Counted from the stretch's first letter, positions 7,985 to 17,022 are shown. The stretch: DNA of 64,000 nucleotides from Eubacterium multiforme (GCF_030813415.1 NZ_JAUSUF010000001.1:62001-126000), one strand, 5' to 3'. The notes: generated by a model from the sequence alone, not told the origin. A program made the numbers and translations.

Positions 7985-8196
7985 TATTTTAATGCCACAA
8001 ATATCATATATAAAGTTAACAATAAACTGATAGGAACTAATATAACAGAGGCGATCATATACTTCTTTGCTTTTTTACCTTCAACCTCCATATCACCTTT
8101 GCCTTCAGCAACTTTTCTAAAAATACTTGATGCTATAAAGAATAATATTAACATTATAATAACTATAATTATATTTGCAATTACTAGGTATACCAT
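7984..8196 (-). CDS. Small two-TM membrane protein, paralogue 2
   Basis: A 70-residue protein with helices at about residues 2-25 and 47-68 and a charged linker (FRKVAEGKGDMEVEGKKAKK). It is paralogous to the 73-residue protein at 7451-7672 through the KKYMIASVILVPI segment. Function unknown. It has an AGGAGGA site upstream. Confidence 0.75.
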   Translation of the reverse strand: MVYLVIANIIIVIIMLILFFIASSIFRKVAEGKGDMEVEGKKAKKYMIASVILVPISLLLTLYMIFVALK

Positions 8197-8280
8197 AAAT
8201 ATACTCCTCCTCAGTTTAAAAAATCTTACTTTAATATATTAACATATTTATTTATATTTAATTTGTTAACTTAATGAGAA

Positions 8281-9048
8281 TTATCCTAAAGTAAATACCA
8301 TATCAGTATTGTTACTTAAATCTTCTCTATATACATAACCCTCTTCATTAAATTTCTTCAATCCTGAAACATCATTTATTTTATTTTTCATAATAAATGT
8401 TGCCATTAATCCTCTAGCTCTCTTTGCATGTACAGTTACAACTTTATACTTCCCATTTTTAAACTCTTTAAATACAGGATTTATTACTATAACTTTATTC
8501 ATCTTAGAAAGTTTTGCAGATTTTGAATATTCATTAGATGCTAAGTTTACTAAAATATCACTTTCACTTTCTTTTATATCCTTTAATAATAGCTTGTTTA
8601 TTTTATCTTTCCAAAAAGAATATAAGTCTTTATCCTCTCCAATAGTTAATTTAGTTCCCATTTCTAATCTATAACTAGATATTATATCTAAAGGTCTTAA
8701 AACTCCATAAAGACCTGATAAAATTCTTAAATGATTATTTGCATATTCTAAATCTTCTTTAGAATAGGATTCTATATTAAGTCCTCTAAAGGCTTCACCA
8801 TTAAATCCTAAAATAGCAGGAAATGAGTTCTCCTCCTTTTCTATAGTCCATTTATGAATATTAAAAAAAGTATCATCTCTTAATTTTTCTGAAATTTTCA
8901 TTAAAGAAGCTAATTCATCTGGATTAAACTCTTTTAATCTTTTATTTAATTTCTTTGCTTCCCTTTTAAATCTTACTTCTGTTAAATCTATATTATAATT
9001 TAATTTTTTTATTTCTATTTTTTTTGCTGGTGATAAAATTACTATCAT
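8281..9048 (-). CDS. yaaA: Peroxide-stress protein YaaA (DUF328/UPF0246)
   Basis: A 255-residue protein that starts MIVILSPAKKIE, the diagnostic YaaA N-terminus, and contains GLYGVLRPLD and VTVHAKRARG, both conserved in this family. In E. coli YaaA lowers free intracellular iron during peroxide stress and its fold binds DNA. The same role here is inferred from homology. It is a single gene with an AGGAGG site 6 nt before ATG. Confidence 0.93.
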   Translation of the reverse strand: MIVILSPAKKIEIKKLNYNIDLTEVRFKREAKKLNKRLKEFNPDELASLMKISEKLRDDTFFNIHKWTIEKEENSFPAILGFNGEAFRGLNIESYSKEDLEYANNHLRILSGLYGVLRPLDIISSYRLEMGTKLTIGEDKDLYSFWKDKINKLLLKDIKESESDILVNLASNEYSKSAKLSKMNKVIVINPVFKEFKNGKYKVVTVHAKRARGLMATFIMKNKINDVSGLKKFNEEGYVYREDLSNNTDMVFTLG

Positions 9049-9195
9049 ATTTTCCTCCTATTGCTTACTTTCTTAAATAAAATAATAACATAAATACTTT
9101 ATAATTTGTTTTTTAATTTCTTAAATGTATCCTATTGACAAAAAAAATCATAAGAGTTAAGATTTATTTAAATCACAGATATATAAATCCATTGA

Positions 9196-9475
9196 TAAGG
9201 AGAAGTAATTAAATTTAGGTTCAGTAAAGAGAGCTTTAAGTATTTTGGTGAGAACTTAGCAAGAAAGAATTTAATGAATGGACCTTAGAGGAATAAGGGG
9301 AAATCTTTAAAAAAAGAGAGTATCTTATATCGTTTACCTTACGTTATAAAGGTTAGAGTATGTCAGTACTTGAAATTAAGAGGTATAATAAACTAAAATA
9401 TTTAATTTATTATGCAAATTAGGTGGTACCGCGGATATTATCTCCGTCCTATTTATTTAGGACGGAGTTTTTTTT
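9196..9475 (+). promoter_or_regulatory. Tryptophan T-box leader of trpS
   Basis: A complete T-box riboswitch. Stem I carries GAA-TGG-ACCTTAGAG; the TGG at 9279-9281 occupies the specifier position and reads tryptophan. The T-box sequence AGGTGGTACCGCGG is at 9421-9434. The terminator CTCCGTCCT / AGGACGGAG (9442-9467) ends in a long T run. Uncharged tRNA-Trp should pair with the specifier and T-box to give read-through into trpS. The 5' boundary is approximate. Confidence 0.95.
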
Positions 9476-9508
9476 TATTATTTTTTAATTATGAGAGGAG
9501 TTTTTAAT

Positions 9509-10525
9509 ATGAAAAAAGAAATAATGCTTACAGGAGATAGACCAACTGGCAAATTACATTTAGGACACTATGTAGGTTCTCTTAGAACTAGATATGAATT
9601 ACAAGAAACAGGAAATTATGAAAATTTTATTATGATTGCAGACCAACAAGCTTTAACTGATAACGCTAGAAACCCAGAAAAAATAAGAAATAGCCTATTA
9701 GAGGTAACTTTAGATTACTTAGCTGTTGGAATAGATCCAGCTAAAACAACAATTTTTGTACAATCTCAAATACCTGAATTAAATGAATTAACAATGCACT
9801 ATTTAAATTTAGTTACTCTTTCAAGACTTGAACGTAACCCTACTATAAAAGAGGAAATAAAATTAAGAGGATTTAATACAAGCATTCCAGCTGGATTTTT
9901 AGTATATCCAGTAAGCCAAACTGCTGATATTACAGCCTTTAAAGCAACTAAAATTCCAGTTGGAGAAGATCAATTACCTATGATTGAACAAACTAGAGAA
10001 ATTGTTAGAAGCTTTAATGCAATTTATGGTGATGTATTAGTAGAACCTGAAGCTTTAATTCCACAAACTAGCTGTGCAAGATTACCTGGTATTGATGGAA
10101 AGGCTAAAATGAGTAAATCCCTTGGAAATGCAATATATCTTTCAGATGAGGCTGATGTAATAAAAGAAAAAGTTATGAGTATGTATACAGATCCAAATCA
10201 TATAAAAGTTTCAGATCCTGGAGAAGTTAAAAACAATCCAGTATTTATGTATCTAGATGCCTTTGGAAAGGATAAAAAGTATATAGAAGAACTTAAACTT
10301 CAATATGCACAAGGTGGTCTTGGGGATGTTAAAGTAAAAAGATATTTAAATGATGTTTTACAAGCTGAACTTGAACCAATTAGAAATAGAAGAAAAGAAT
10401 TTGCAAAGGATAAAGAACTTTTATATAAAATACTTTTAGATGGCAGCAATAGAGCTCGTGAAACTTCTTCAAAAACTCTTACTGAAGTTCGTGATGCAAT
10501 AGGTATAAATTATTTTACTAAATAA
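9509..10525 (+). CDS. trpS: Tryptophanyl-tRNA synthetase
   Basis: A 338-residue class I synthetase of normal TrpRS length. The HIGH motif appears as [13 protein letters not shown] near residues 11-23 and KMSKS as [10 protein letters not shown]. The enzyme charges tRNA-Trp. The start chosen here has GAGAGGAG 8 nt upstream; the frame extends 18 bases further to an ATG that sits before that site, which is not credible. Expression is controlled by the tryptophan T-box immediately upstream, which also confirms substrate specificity. Confidence 0.96.
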   Translation: MKKEIMLTGDRPTGKLHLGHYVGSLRTRYELQETGNYENFIMIADQQALTDNARNPEKIRNSLLEVTLDYLAVGIDPAKTTIFVQSQIPELNELTMHYLNLVTLSRLERNPTIKEEIKLRGFNTSIPAGFLVYPVSQTADITAFKATKIPVGEDQLPMIEQTREIVRSFNAIYGDVLVEPEALIPQTSCARLPGIDGKAKMSKSLGNAIYLSDEADVIKEKVMSMYTDPNHIKVSDPGEVKNNPVFMYLDAFGKDKKYIEELKLQYAQGGLGDVKVKRYLNDVLQAELEPIRNRRKEFAKDKELLYKILLDGSNRARETSSKTLTEVRDAIGINYFTK

Positions 10526-10546
10526 ATATTTAAATTCTTCTTTCTA

Positions 10547-10593
10547 AAAAATAAAAGTTGTATGAAATAAATTTTTCATACAACTTTTATTTT
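10547..10593. terminator. Terminator after trpS, possibly bidirectional
   Basis: About 20-bp stem AAAATAAAAGTTGTATGAAA / TTTCATACAACTTTTATTTT between the convergent trpS and HAD-phosphatase genes. Confidence 0.88.
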
Positions 10594-10637
10594 AAAAGAA
10601 TTAACCATATACCTCATTTTAAATCTCTCCTTAAAAT

Positions 10638-11459
10638 TTATAATACAAACTTTCTAATTGCCTTTGCTACCCCATCATTTACATTTGTATCTGTAATATA
10701 ACTTGCTGCCTTTTTTACATCTTCTGTTCCATTTCCCATAGCAACTCCAACTCCTGCATATTTAATCATAGATAAATCATTTTCACTATCACCAATACAC
10801 ATTACATCTTCTCTATTAATTCCAAAATATTTTGCAAGAGCCTTTGCAGCTTCCCCCTTACTACTTCCCTTTTTCATAATTTCAAAATTATCATTCCATG
10901 ATGAAACAATTTCTATATTCCTATCTAAACTTTCTAATTCTTTTCTTGCTTTAATAAGTTTATCCTTTTCTAATTCACTTGAACAAACGCCTTTAAGAAT
11001 TTCTCCATTATATTTTTCTATTTCTTTATTTATGTCCTTAGAAACTATAAGTTTAACTTTTTCATCTTCTTTTAATGTTTTATTTAATATTTTATAAACA
11101 TGATTTTCTGGAAGTTCTTCCTCTGAAATTATTCCAAAATTTGCTGTAAGATATGCCTTTAAACCATACTTTTTAGTTACATCAAAAAATAATTTTATAT
11201 CATCTATATCTAGTGGATTATTATATATAACTTCATCATTATATCCAATAAATGCTCCATTTGATGCTATTATTGGAGTATCTAATCCAATTTCCTTTGA
11301 GTAAAGTTTTGCACAATCATAAATTCTTCCAGTAGTTATTGCAACTTTTACTCCTTTTGCTACTGCTTCTTCTATAGCCTTTTTATTTTCCTCTGATACT
11401 ATTTGTTGATCCTTTAAAAGGGTACCATCCATATCTATACAAATTAATTTAATAGCCAT
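10638..11459 (-). CDS. Cof-type HAD-IIB phosphatase
   Basis: A 273-residue HAD hydrolase of the Cof/YidA type. Motif I is DMDGTLL (nucleophile Asp9, acid Asp11), motif II is ITTGR, and motif IV is GDSENDLSMI with MGNGTEDVK near the end. A C2-type cap lies in the middle. These enzymes remove phosphate from sugar phosphates, FMN or similar small molecules; the substrate is not predictable. It stands alone between two terminators. Confidence 0.9.
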   Translation of the reverse strand: MAIKLICIDMDGTLLKDQQIVSEENKKAIEEAVAKGVKVAITTGRIYDCAKLYSKEIGLDTPIIASNGAFIGYNDEVIYNNPLDIDDIKLFFDVTKKYGLKAYLTANFGIISEEELPENHVYKILNKTLKEDEKVKLIVSKDINKEIEKYNGEILKGVCSSELEKDKLIKARKELESLDRNIEIVSSWNDNFEIMKKGSSKGEAAKALAKYFGINREDVMCIGDSENDLSMIKYAGVGVAMGNGTEDVKKAASYITDTNVNDGVAKAIRKFVL

Positions 11460-11570
11460 ATAAATACCTTCTTTCTTCTGTCTTTCTCTACATTTATATT
11501 ATAATCATATTTTATATAAGTAAAATATCAGTTTATTTATTTTATAAATAGGTAAAAACCTATTAAAAAT

Positions 11571-11671
11571 AAAGAGACTGTTTAAAAACAACAATGAAAA
11601 AGTATACAAAAATTTAAATCTTTAACAAATTTTATTTTAAACTTTTTCTTTATTTTTAATACAGTCTCTTT
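11571..11671 (-). terminator. Long two-stem terminator after the activator ATPase
   Basis: Outer stem AAAGAGACTGT / ACAGTCTCTTT (11571-11581 and 11661-11671) with an inner stem GAAAAAGT / ACTTTTTC. It lies just after the activator gene on the minus strand and is A/T flanked. The hundred-base span is unusual for a plain terminator. Confidence 0.65.
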
Positions 11672-11675
11672 TAAA

Positions 11676-12434
11676 TTATTTTATTTTTCTAAATCCTATA
11701 ACTGCAGCTCCAATTGCACCTGCAAATTGACTTAATTTATGAGTATGCACTTTTTTATTTAAGTAGCTTTCTAATGTTTCCTTAAAAACCTTTGAAGTTG
11801 CAAGTCCACCACTAAAAAATACATCTCCTTCTATATTTAGCCTTTGTGCAAAATTTGAAGTTCTCTTACTTATAGAATGAACTACTCCAAGGGCTATATC
11901 TCCTCTGTCTACATCATTTGCAAGAAGGCTTATTATTTCACTTTCTGCAAAAACAGTACACATACTTGATATACTAACTGGAGTTTTACCCTGTACAAAT
12001 TCATCAATATTATTAATATCCTCTTCTAAAATTCTCATCATAACATCAATAAATCTACCTGTACCTGCTGCACATTTATCATTCATTAAAAAATCTACAA
12101 CATTTAAAGACCTATCTAATAAAATAGCCTTTGAGTCTTGTCCTCCAATATCAATAACAGCTCTAATATCTGGATTTAAAAAAGCTGCTCCCTGAGCATG
12201 ACAAGTTATTTCTGTTATCTTTTTATCTGCTTCTTTTAAAAGATTTCTTCCATAGCCTGTACTTACTACATATTTTACAGAATCACTATAAAGTTCATTA
12301 AAAACTTTATAAATACTCTCCTTTGGTTTTGCTGCTGTTTTTATAATTAAAGTCTTTACTATATCCTTGCCATCATATAAAACACCTTTTGTTGTTGTTG
12401 ATCCTGAATCAATCCCTAAAGTATAAGTATTCAT
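11676..12434 (-). CDS. BadF/HgdC-type activator ATPase with [4Fe-4S] site
   Basis: A 252-residue ASKHA-fold ATPase. It shows LGIDSGSTTTKG at the start, VIDIGGQDSK near residue 94, and the two cluster-ligand cysteines in CAAGTGRF (Cys121) and SSMCTVFAES (Cys159). The family forms a homodimer bridged by one [4Fe-4S] cluster and uses ATP to drive an electron to a very low potential. Its gene begins 8 bp after the iron-sulfur protein gene, its obvious electron acceptor. The pair looks like double-cubane protein plus reductase rather than a classical 2-hydroxyacyl-CoA dehydratase, because only one large subunit is present. Confidence 0.88.
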   Translation of the reverse strand: MNTYTLGIDSGSTTTKGVLYDGKDIVKTLIIKTAAKPKESIYKVFNELYSDSVKYVVSTGYGRNLLKEADKKITEITCHAQGAAFLNPDIRAVIDIGGQDSKAILLDRSLNVVDFLMNDKCAAGTGRFIDVMMRILEEDINNIDEFVQGKTPVSISSMCTVFAESEIISLLANDVDRGDIALGVVHSISKRTSNFAQRLNIEGDVFFSGGLATSKVFKETLESYLNKKVHTHKLSQFAGAIGAAVIGFRKIK

Positions 12435-12442
12435 AAAAATTC

Positions 12443-13594
12443 CTATAGCATTTCAATAAATGCAGCCATTCTAGTATTTAATTGACCAATATCAGCTTCT
12501 GAGAAATCAGTTTCAACACTCATATAAGGTTTATTCTTTTCATCATTTACAAATCTCTTAATTGATAAAGTTTCAACATTATATGTGTGGCAAGCTGTTA
12601 ATATAACATCAACAACTGCATCAACTTTATATTCATCAATCATTCTATCTAAAAGTTTTATTCTATTTGGATTTGGTGTCATACAAGAACATCCAATATT
12701 TAAATATTTACGAGCTAATGCATCATAAACATCAGGATTATCTTCATCAACTAAATCTTCAACAGCCTTTGCTCCACTACAATTTTCAAAAGCAACAACA
12801 TGTCCCCCATTATCTTCAATTGCTTTAATAACCTTAGCTGTTGCAGCACCTATTGGACATCCTGTAATTAGTATACGTGGCTTTTTATCATATTTCTTTT
12901 CCTTTTCATATTCAGCATTAATCTTTTCGATTAATTCATCCATTTGAGCTGGAATTTTATCTCTTTCAAAGCTAAAGGTTGTTCCAGTTAAAACATTAAA
13001 TATATCTTGTCCAAGTACTGGAACTGGCTCCTTTTTTGCAAGCTCATAAAATCTCTTTAATGCTTTTCTCTCATTATTTTTTATTTTAATTGCCTTTTTA
13101 ATATCTTCTTCTGTTATTTTTACACCAAACATTTCTTCAAGAGCTTCTTTAAGTCTTATAATTTCATTTTTCCAAAGCTTTAATCCATCTTCTGTTTGAG
13201 AATTTGGAAGTTGCATAACATGTACAGGCTTAAATTCTGAAAGATACTCATACATTTTTTTCTTTCCATCACAAGTTGTTTCTCCTATTACTAAATCTGA
13301 AAAATAAAAGAAAGGACATTTATCAGTTTTTCCAAAGCCATAACTTGACTTAATTAAAGGACATAAATTACGTGGTAAATCCTTTTCTGCATCTGGTATT
13401 GTTTCATCTGAACTTGCACAAAGAGACACTGAAGCAGCACCCATAGCTAAAGCTAACTCCTGTGGAAAATATGTACAAAATACACCTATTAACGGAATAT
13501 CTTTATCCTTTAATTCCTTTGCTTTTATAAAAGCATTTCTTCTTCCTTCTCCAAATTCCTTAAATACTTCTGGTAAATTTTTTTGTAAATCCAT
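12443..13594 (-). CDS. Double-cubane-type / 2-hydroxyacyl-CoA dehydratase-family protein
   Basis: A 383-residue member of the HgdB/FldC/YjiM family. Cysteines at about 78, 93 and 108 (LCPLIKSSYG, KCPFFYF, TTCDGKK), a central NCSGAK and a later GCSCMTP could ligate Fe-S clusters. A GCPIGAATAK loop also fits the family. Classical dehydratases need two related subunits; here a single subunit is paired with an activator ATPase. That is the arrangement of the double-cubane [8Fe-9S] proteins, which reduce small molecules such as acetylene in vitro. The physiological substrate is unknown. Confidence 0.82.
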   Translation of the reverse strand: MDLQKNLPEVFKEFGEGRRNAFIKAKELKDKDIPLIGVFCTYFPQELALAMGAASVSLCASSDETIPDAEKDLPRNLCPLIKSSYGFGKTDKCPFFYFSDLVIGETTCDGKKKMYEYLSEFKPVHVMQLPNSQTEDGLKLWKNEIIRLKEALEEMFGVKITEEDIKKAIKIKNNERKALKRFYELAKKEPVPVLGQDIFNVLTGTTFSFERDKIPAQMDELIEKINAEYEKEKKYDKKPRILITGCPIGAATAKVIKAIEDNGGHVVAFENCSGAKAVEDLVDEDNPDVYDALARKYLNIGCSCMTPNPNRIKLLDRMIDEYKVDAVVDVILTACHTYNVETLSIKRFVNDEKNKPYMSVETDFSEADIGQLNTRMAAFIEML

Positions 13595-13965
13595 AATTTC
13601 TAAACTCCCCTTTACAAATTATTTTAAATATATTAATTCATATAATAATGTTAACGTATTCACATAGATAATACCATAATTTTCATAATTTTATTGTAAT
13701 ATTTAAATTAGTTTTCTATTAATTAACAATTCTCTTCTTATCTATCTTTAATTAAATTTCTATATTCCTTCATAATAGTTGATATTTCTTCTTTACTCCT
13801 TAAAATTCTAAATAAATTTAAATTTATTTTTGTTTTAAAATATTTTACTTATATTTAATATTTTCTTTAAATATACTTACTATATAAAATATTTAAAATG
13901 TTATTAATTATACTAACTTCATATAAATAATTTATATATAAAATTTTAAAAGGAGGACTATAATT
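13595..13965. other. AT-rich intergenic gap
   Basis: A 371-bp gap between a divergent pair: an iron-sulfur gene on the left (minus) and a membrane-protein gene on the right (plus). It must hold both promoters, but no strong consensus stands out. A minus-strand frame ending at 13738 (about 36 codons, FRILRSKEEISTIMKEYRNL in part) looks protein-like but has no start codon or ribosome-binding site. I do not call it a gene. Confidence 0.5.
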
Positions 13966-14490
13966 TTGAATAATATAAAAGATGACAATATACAAAAAAA
14001 TCTACTAGAATTAGAAAACTCTTTAAATGATGGAGAGATAATAAAAGGATATTTTGAGTCATTAAATTATAGTGCTGAAAAAGAAAGAAAAAGTCCTATT
14101 TCTGGGCCAAATACCTTTAAATATTTATTTGTTGATGAATGGATATGGAATACTATCTTTGTACTAACTAATAAAAAATTATATTTAATTAATACAAGAG
14201 AAGACTTCTCTAAAGTTTCTTTAAATGCAATTCCTTTAGAAGATATAGAATTTATAAATATAATGATGCATAATGAGAAAGCTATACTAGAATTAAAAAT
14301 TAAGGGAGAATATGAAATACAATACAAACCATTTTCAAATGATTATTTAGATGTAATTAGAAATTTAGATAATGTAGATGTTTTTGAAAATAAAGAATTT
14401 AAACAAATAAATGCTAACACATCTATAGCTTTGTATGCTACATTTTGTATAATAATACTTGCCATTATTATTATTTCATATATAAACTAG
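13966..14490 (+). CDS. Unknown protein with PH-like domain and C-terminal TM helix
   Basis: A 174-residue protein starting with TTG, 8 nt after a strong AGGAGGA site. The middle (IFVLTNKKLYLIN, then VSLNAIPLEDIEFINI) has the strand pattern of bacterial PH/YokE-like domains. One hydrophobic helix lies at about 153-173, giving a tail-anchored layout. No enzymatic motif is visible. It is a single gene ending at a terminator shared with the convergent PAP2 gene. The domain call is by pattern only. Confidence 0.6.
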   Translation: MNNIKDDNIQKNLLELENSLNDGEIIKGYFESLNYSAEKERKSPISGPNTFKYLFVDEWIWNTIFVLTNKKLYLINTREDFSKVSLNAIPLEDIEFINIMMHNEKAILELKIKGEYEIQYKPFSNDYLDVIRNLDNVDVFENKEFKQINANTSIALYATFCIIILAIIIISYIN

Positions 14491-14526
14491 CTTTAAATAA
14501 GTCCTAAGTAATTACTTATAAATTTA

Positions 14527-14556
14527 AAAGTACTGTTTAGTTAAAATCAGTACTTT
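14527..14556. terminator. Bidirectional terminator
   Basis: Stem AAAGTACTG / CAGTACTTT with T-rich flanks between convergent genes. Confidence 0.75.
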
Positions 14557-14563
14557 CTTTTAT

Positions 14564-15082
14564 TTAAATATTAAGTTTTTTGAAAACTTTAGGACTAATT
14601 TTAACACTAAAATAAGCTGATAAAAGTCCTAAAGTCATTCCTCCTAAAACATCCGTAAAATAATGGACCCCTATATAAATTCTAGAAAATGCTGCAATTA
14701 AAGCAAATATCCCAATAAAAATACTATACTTATTTTTACTAAATAAAAAAGCTCCAAATACTGCAAAAGCTAAAGCTGCATTTCCTGATGGAAAAGAAAA
14801 AGAAGTTGGTATCTTGCCTATAATTTCATATCCATAGGTTACAAAAGGTCTTTCTCTCCCAACTAAATGTTTAAGTATTCCTTCTCCTAATATAAGTGTT
14901 ATTAAAAATGAAATTCCTACAACTATTCCAAGTTTTCTAGTCTTTTTTATACATAGTAATACTATTATTAAAATAATCCATATATACAATGACTTCTCAA
15001 TAAAATAATTAGTAAATAATGTATCTAAAAAGTTCCCCCTTATACTTCTAATTGAATCAATAAAAAATAAATCTATATTCAT
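14564..15082 (-). CDS. PAP2-family membrane phosphatase with altered C2 motif
   Basis: A 172-residue membrane protein with about five hydrophobic segments. The acid phosphatase motifs are C1 KHLVGRERP, C2 FPSGNAA and C3 SRIYIGVHYFTDV. The family removes phosphate from lipid pyrophosphates such as undecaprenyl pyrophosphate, or from phosphatidate. C2 normally reads PSGH; here the His is Asn, while the nucleophilic His in C3 is kept. Activity may therefore be changed. The methyltransferase gene ends 36 bp upstream on the same strand, so the two may be co-transcribed. Confidence 0.83.
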   Translation of the reverse strand: MNIDLFFIDSIRSIRGNFLDTLFTNYFIEKSLYIWIILIIVLLCIKKTRKLGIVVGISFLITLILGEGILKHLVGRERPFVTYGYEIIGKIPTSFSFPSGNAALAFAVFGAFLFSKNKYSIFIGIFALIAAFSRIYIGVHYFTDVLGGMTLGLLSAYFSVKISPKVFKKLNI

Positions 15083-15118
15083 AAATTAACTTGTCTCCTA
15101 TAATTAAACAGCATTTTT

Positions 15119-16096
15119 TTATTTCTCTACAATAAGGACTATTTGGCTATGTTTTTCTCTAAATGAAATTTTAAAATCACTAAATATGTCTTTAATTAAA
15201 TTTATCATATAATTCTTTTCTTTTGCTCTAAACTTAAAGCCAATTTTATCTCCAAGTTCCTCCTGCTTTTTATTTTTATTAGCAAAAGGTAATATAATAT
15301 GTACTCTTCCTGAAAATGTAGCTGCCATCTTATGTATTCCAATATATAATTTCTTTAAATCTTCATCACTTAAAAATTCTGCAAATCCATTACAAGAAAC
15401 TATTAAATTATTTTGATTTTCAAATTCTTTTATATAAGATTCTTTATTTAAATAATCAAATATAGACATATTACATCTTTTTATTCTTGATTTATCACCA
15501 AAAATATTTTTACTTAGTTTTTCATTGTTACTTAACCACTTTAAATCAATATCTATATTTAAAATATCATATTCTTTATGTAAAACATTTTCTCCTAAAA
15601 TATTATTCATTCCTAAAATTATTCTTTCTATCTCTAAGCTGTCAAATCCCCCACCACAACCAATATCAATGAAAGCAAATGAATCTTTATATTCAAATAT
15701 GTACTTCTTTATTATATTTTTAATTGAATTTTCTATTTCTCTTCTTCTCCAAGTTATAGGTGGTGCTACTACATTTAATATCTTGCTATCAAAGTTAGAA
15801 CCAAAAATCCCCTTTTGTGGCTTATTTAAAATTGAATAAAAAGTAACCTCTTCAGTTCCAGGTCTTTTAGACATAACATTAGCGAAAACACTTAATTTCG
15901 TTAAGATTTTACCCATTAAAGTTAATGAATATGGTGACTTTGGAAGATCCTTATCCTTAAAACTACTTAAAAAAACTTTCTTATTATCTTTATTAAAATA
16001 AAATGCAGAGTCCTCTATTGATAAATATTGCCACATATTTTTCTCTTCATTTATTTTTTGCCATGCTGATAAAATTTCAGAATTTCTTTCCTTCAT
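15119..16096 (-). CDS. Class I SAM-dependent methyltransferase, substrate unknown
   Basis: A 325-residue protein. The SAM-binding glycine loop is FIDIGCGGGFDSLEIE near residues 142-158, followed by an acidic strand ILNIDIDLKWL and a motif IV-like LIVSCNGFAEFLS. The N-terminal 130 residues are not recognised. No targeting sequence is seen, so it should be cytoplasmic. It lies upstream of the PAP2 gene on the same strand and is divergent from the Crp-type regulator, with which it shares a 180-bp control region. A lipid or small-molecule target is possible but unproven. Confidence 0.7.
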   Translation of the reverse strand: MKERNSEILSAWQKINEEKNMWQYLSIEDSAFYFNKDNKKVFLSSFKDKDLPKSPYSLTLMGKILTKLSVFANVMSKRPGTEEVTFYSILNKPQKGIFGSNFDSKILNVVAPPITWRRREIENSIKNIIKKYIFEYKDSFAFIDIGCGGGFDSLEIERIILGMNNILGENVLHKEYDILNIDIDLKWLSNNEKLSKNIFGDKSRIKRCNMSIFDYLNKESYIKEFENQNNLIVSCNGFAEFLSDEDLKKLYIGIHKMAATFSGRVHIILPFANKNKKQEELGDKIGFKFRAKEKNYMINLIKDIFSDFKISFREKHSQIVLIVEK

Positions 16097-16204
16097 ACTT
16101 TTCCTCCCTTTCTAATAACTAATTTTAAATTTCACTTATTATTTTCATTTAATAATGATTATTATATGACTTATACATTTTATAACATAATGCCTACTAT
16201 AAAA

Positions 16205-16243
16205 ATGACGGTTGTCATCTTTTTTATATTTTTATGTTATAAT
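16205..16243 (+). promoter_or_regulatory. Crp/Fnr-type palindrome and promoter of the regulator gene
   Basis: Palindrome ATGAC-GGTT-GTCAT at 16205-16218, the form expected for a Crp/Fnr dimer. An extended -10 (TGTTATAAT, with TATAAT at 16238-16243) follows. The palindrome overlaps the -35 area, so the adjacent regulator could control itself and possibly the divergent methyltransferase gene. Confidence 0.7.
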
Positions 16244-16276
16244 CATTAATATTAAATATAGTAATTGAGGTAAAGT

Positions 16277-16969
16277 ATGAATTTAATAAATTTAAGACAT
16301 GATTTAATAAAAGAGCTTAAACCATTTATAGAAAATAAAATTAAATTAAAAGATAAAATGTCTATATGGGAACAGGAATCTGAAAGAGATAAATTAATTA
16401 TTGTTTTAGATGGTACAGTAAAAGCTTCTCATATGCTTCCAAACTCTAAGGAACTTTTGCTTGGAATTTATAAATCTGAAGTAATTATATTTCCAGCTAT
16501 TTTTAATATGGAAAATAATTTTTCATCCCTTTTTAAAATAAGTACTTTAACAGAATGTACTATTGGAACTATATCAATAAATACATTAAAAAATATAATA
16601 GATAAAGACATTAATATTCTTAGAAACCTATGTTTATATCATGATTATCTATGCCAAAAAATATTTTTGCAGCTTAGGGATATTAGTATATATGATAAAA
16701 AGATATCTTTATTTTCTATACTTATACGTTTGTACAATACATATGGAATAGAAACAAAGGCTGGCTTTAAAATAAATACAAAACTTTCTAATATAATTTT
16801 ATCTGAATACATAGGAACTACCCCTGAAACTATAAGTAGATTGATTTCTAAATTGAAATCTGAAAATTTAATTGATTTTAATAGAGGTTATTTAACTATT
16901 AAGGATCTAAATTATCTTAAGGAAACTTTAGGATGTTCAAAGTGTAATGAAAATCTATGTTTGTTTTAG
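16277..16969 (+). CDS. Crp/Fnr-family transcriptional regulator
   Basis: A 230-residue protein: an N-terminal cupin-like sensor domain (VLDGTVKASHMLPNSKELLLG resembles the cNMP-fold core), a dimer helix, and a C-terminal winged helix with recognition helix TTPETISRLISKLK near residues 180-195. The C-terminus ends CSKCNENLCLF, three cysteines that might bind a metal or act as a redox switch. The ligand is unknown. A Crp-type palindrome lies in its own promoter. Confidence 0.88.
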   Translation: MNLINLRHDLIKELKPFIENKIKLKDKMSIWEQESERDKLIIVLDGTVKASHMLPNSKELLLGIYKSEVIIFPAIFNMENNFSSLFKISTLTECTIGTISINTLKNIIDKDINILRNLCLYHDYLCQKIFLQLRDISIYDKKISLFSILIRLYNTYGIETKAGFKINTKLSNIILSEYIGTTPETISRLISKLKSENLIDFNRGYLTIKDLNYLKETLGCSKCNENLCLF

Positions 16970-17022
16970 TTTATTTTAATTTATAAAAATTATATTTTTC
17001 ATATTTAAATCTATAACTAAAT

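Noticed and set aside
11571..11671. Third member of the palindromic repeat family
   Set aside because: It is a similarly long hairpin, but its arms (AAAGAGACTGT) do not match the TTTTAGATAG arms of the two accepted copies.
13738..13850. Minus-strand frame of about 36 codons ending in NLIKDR and a stop
   Set aside because: It looks protein-like but has no start codon, no ribosome-binding site and no recognisable homologue; chance or an unidentifiable relic.
16151..16166. Fur-like core ATAATGATTAT upstream of the methyltransferase gene
   Set aside because: Only one half resembles the Fur consensus and the promoter parts around it are poor; AT-rich DNA yields such cores by chance.
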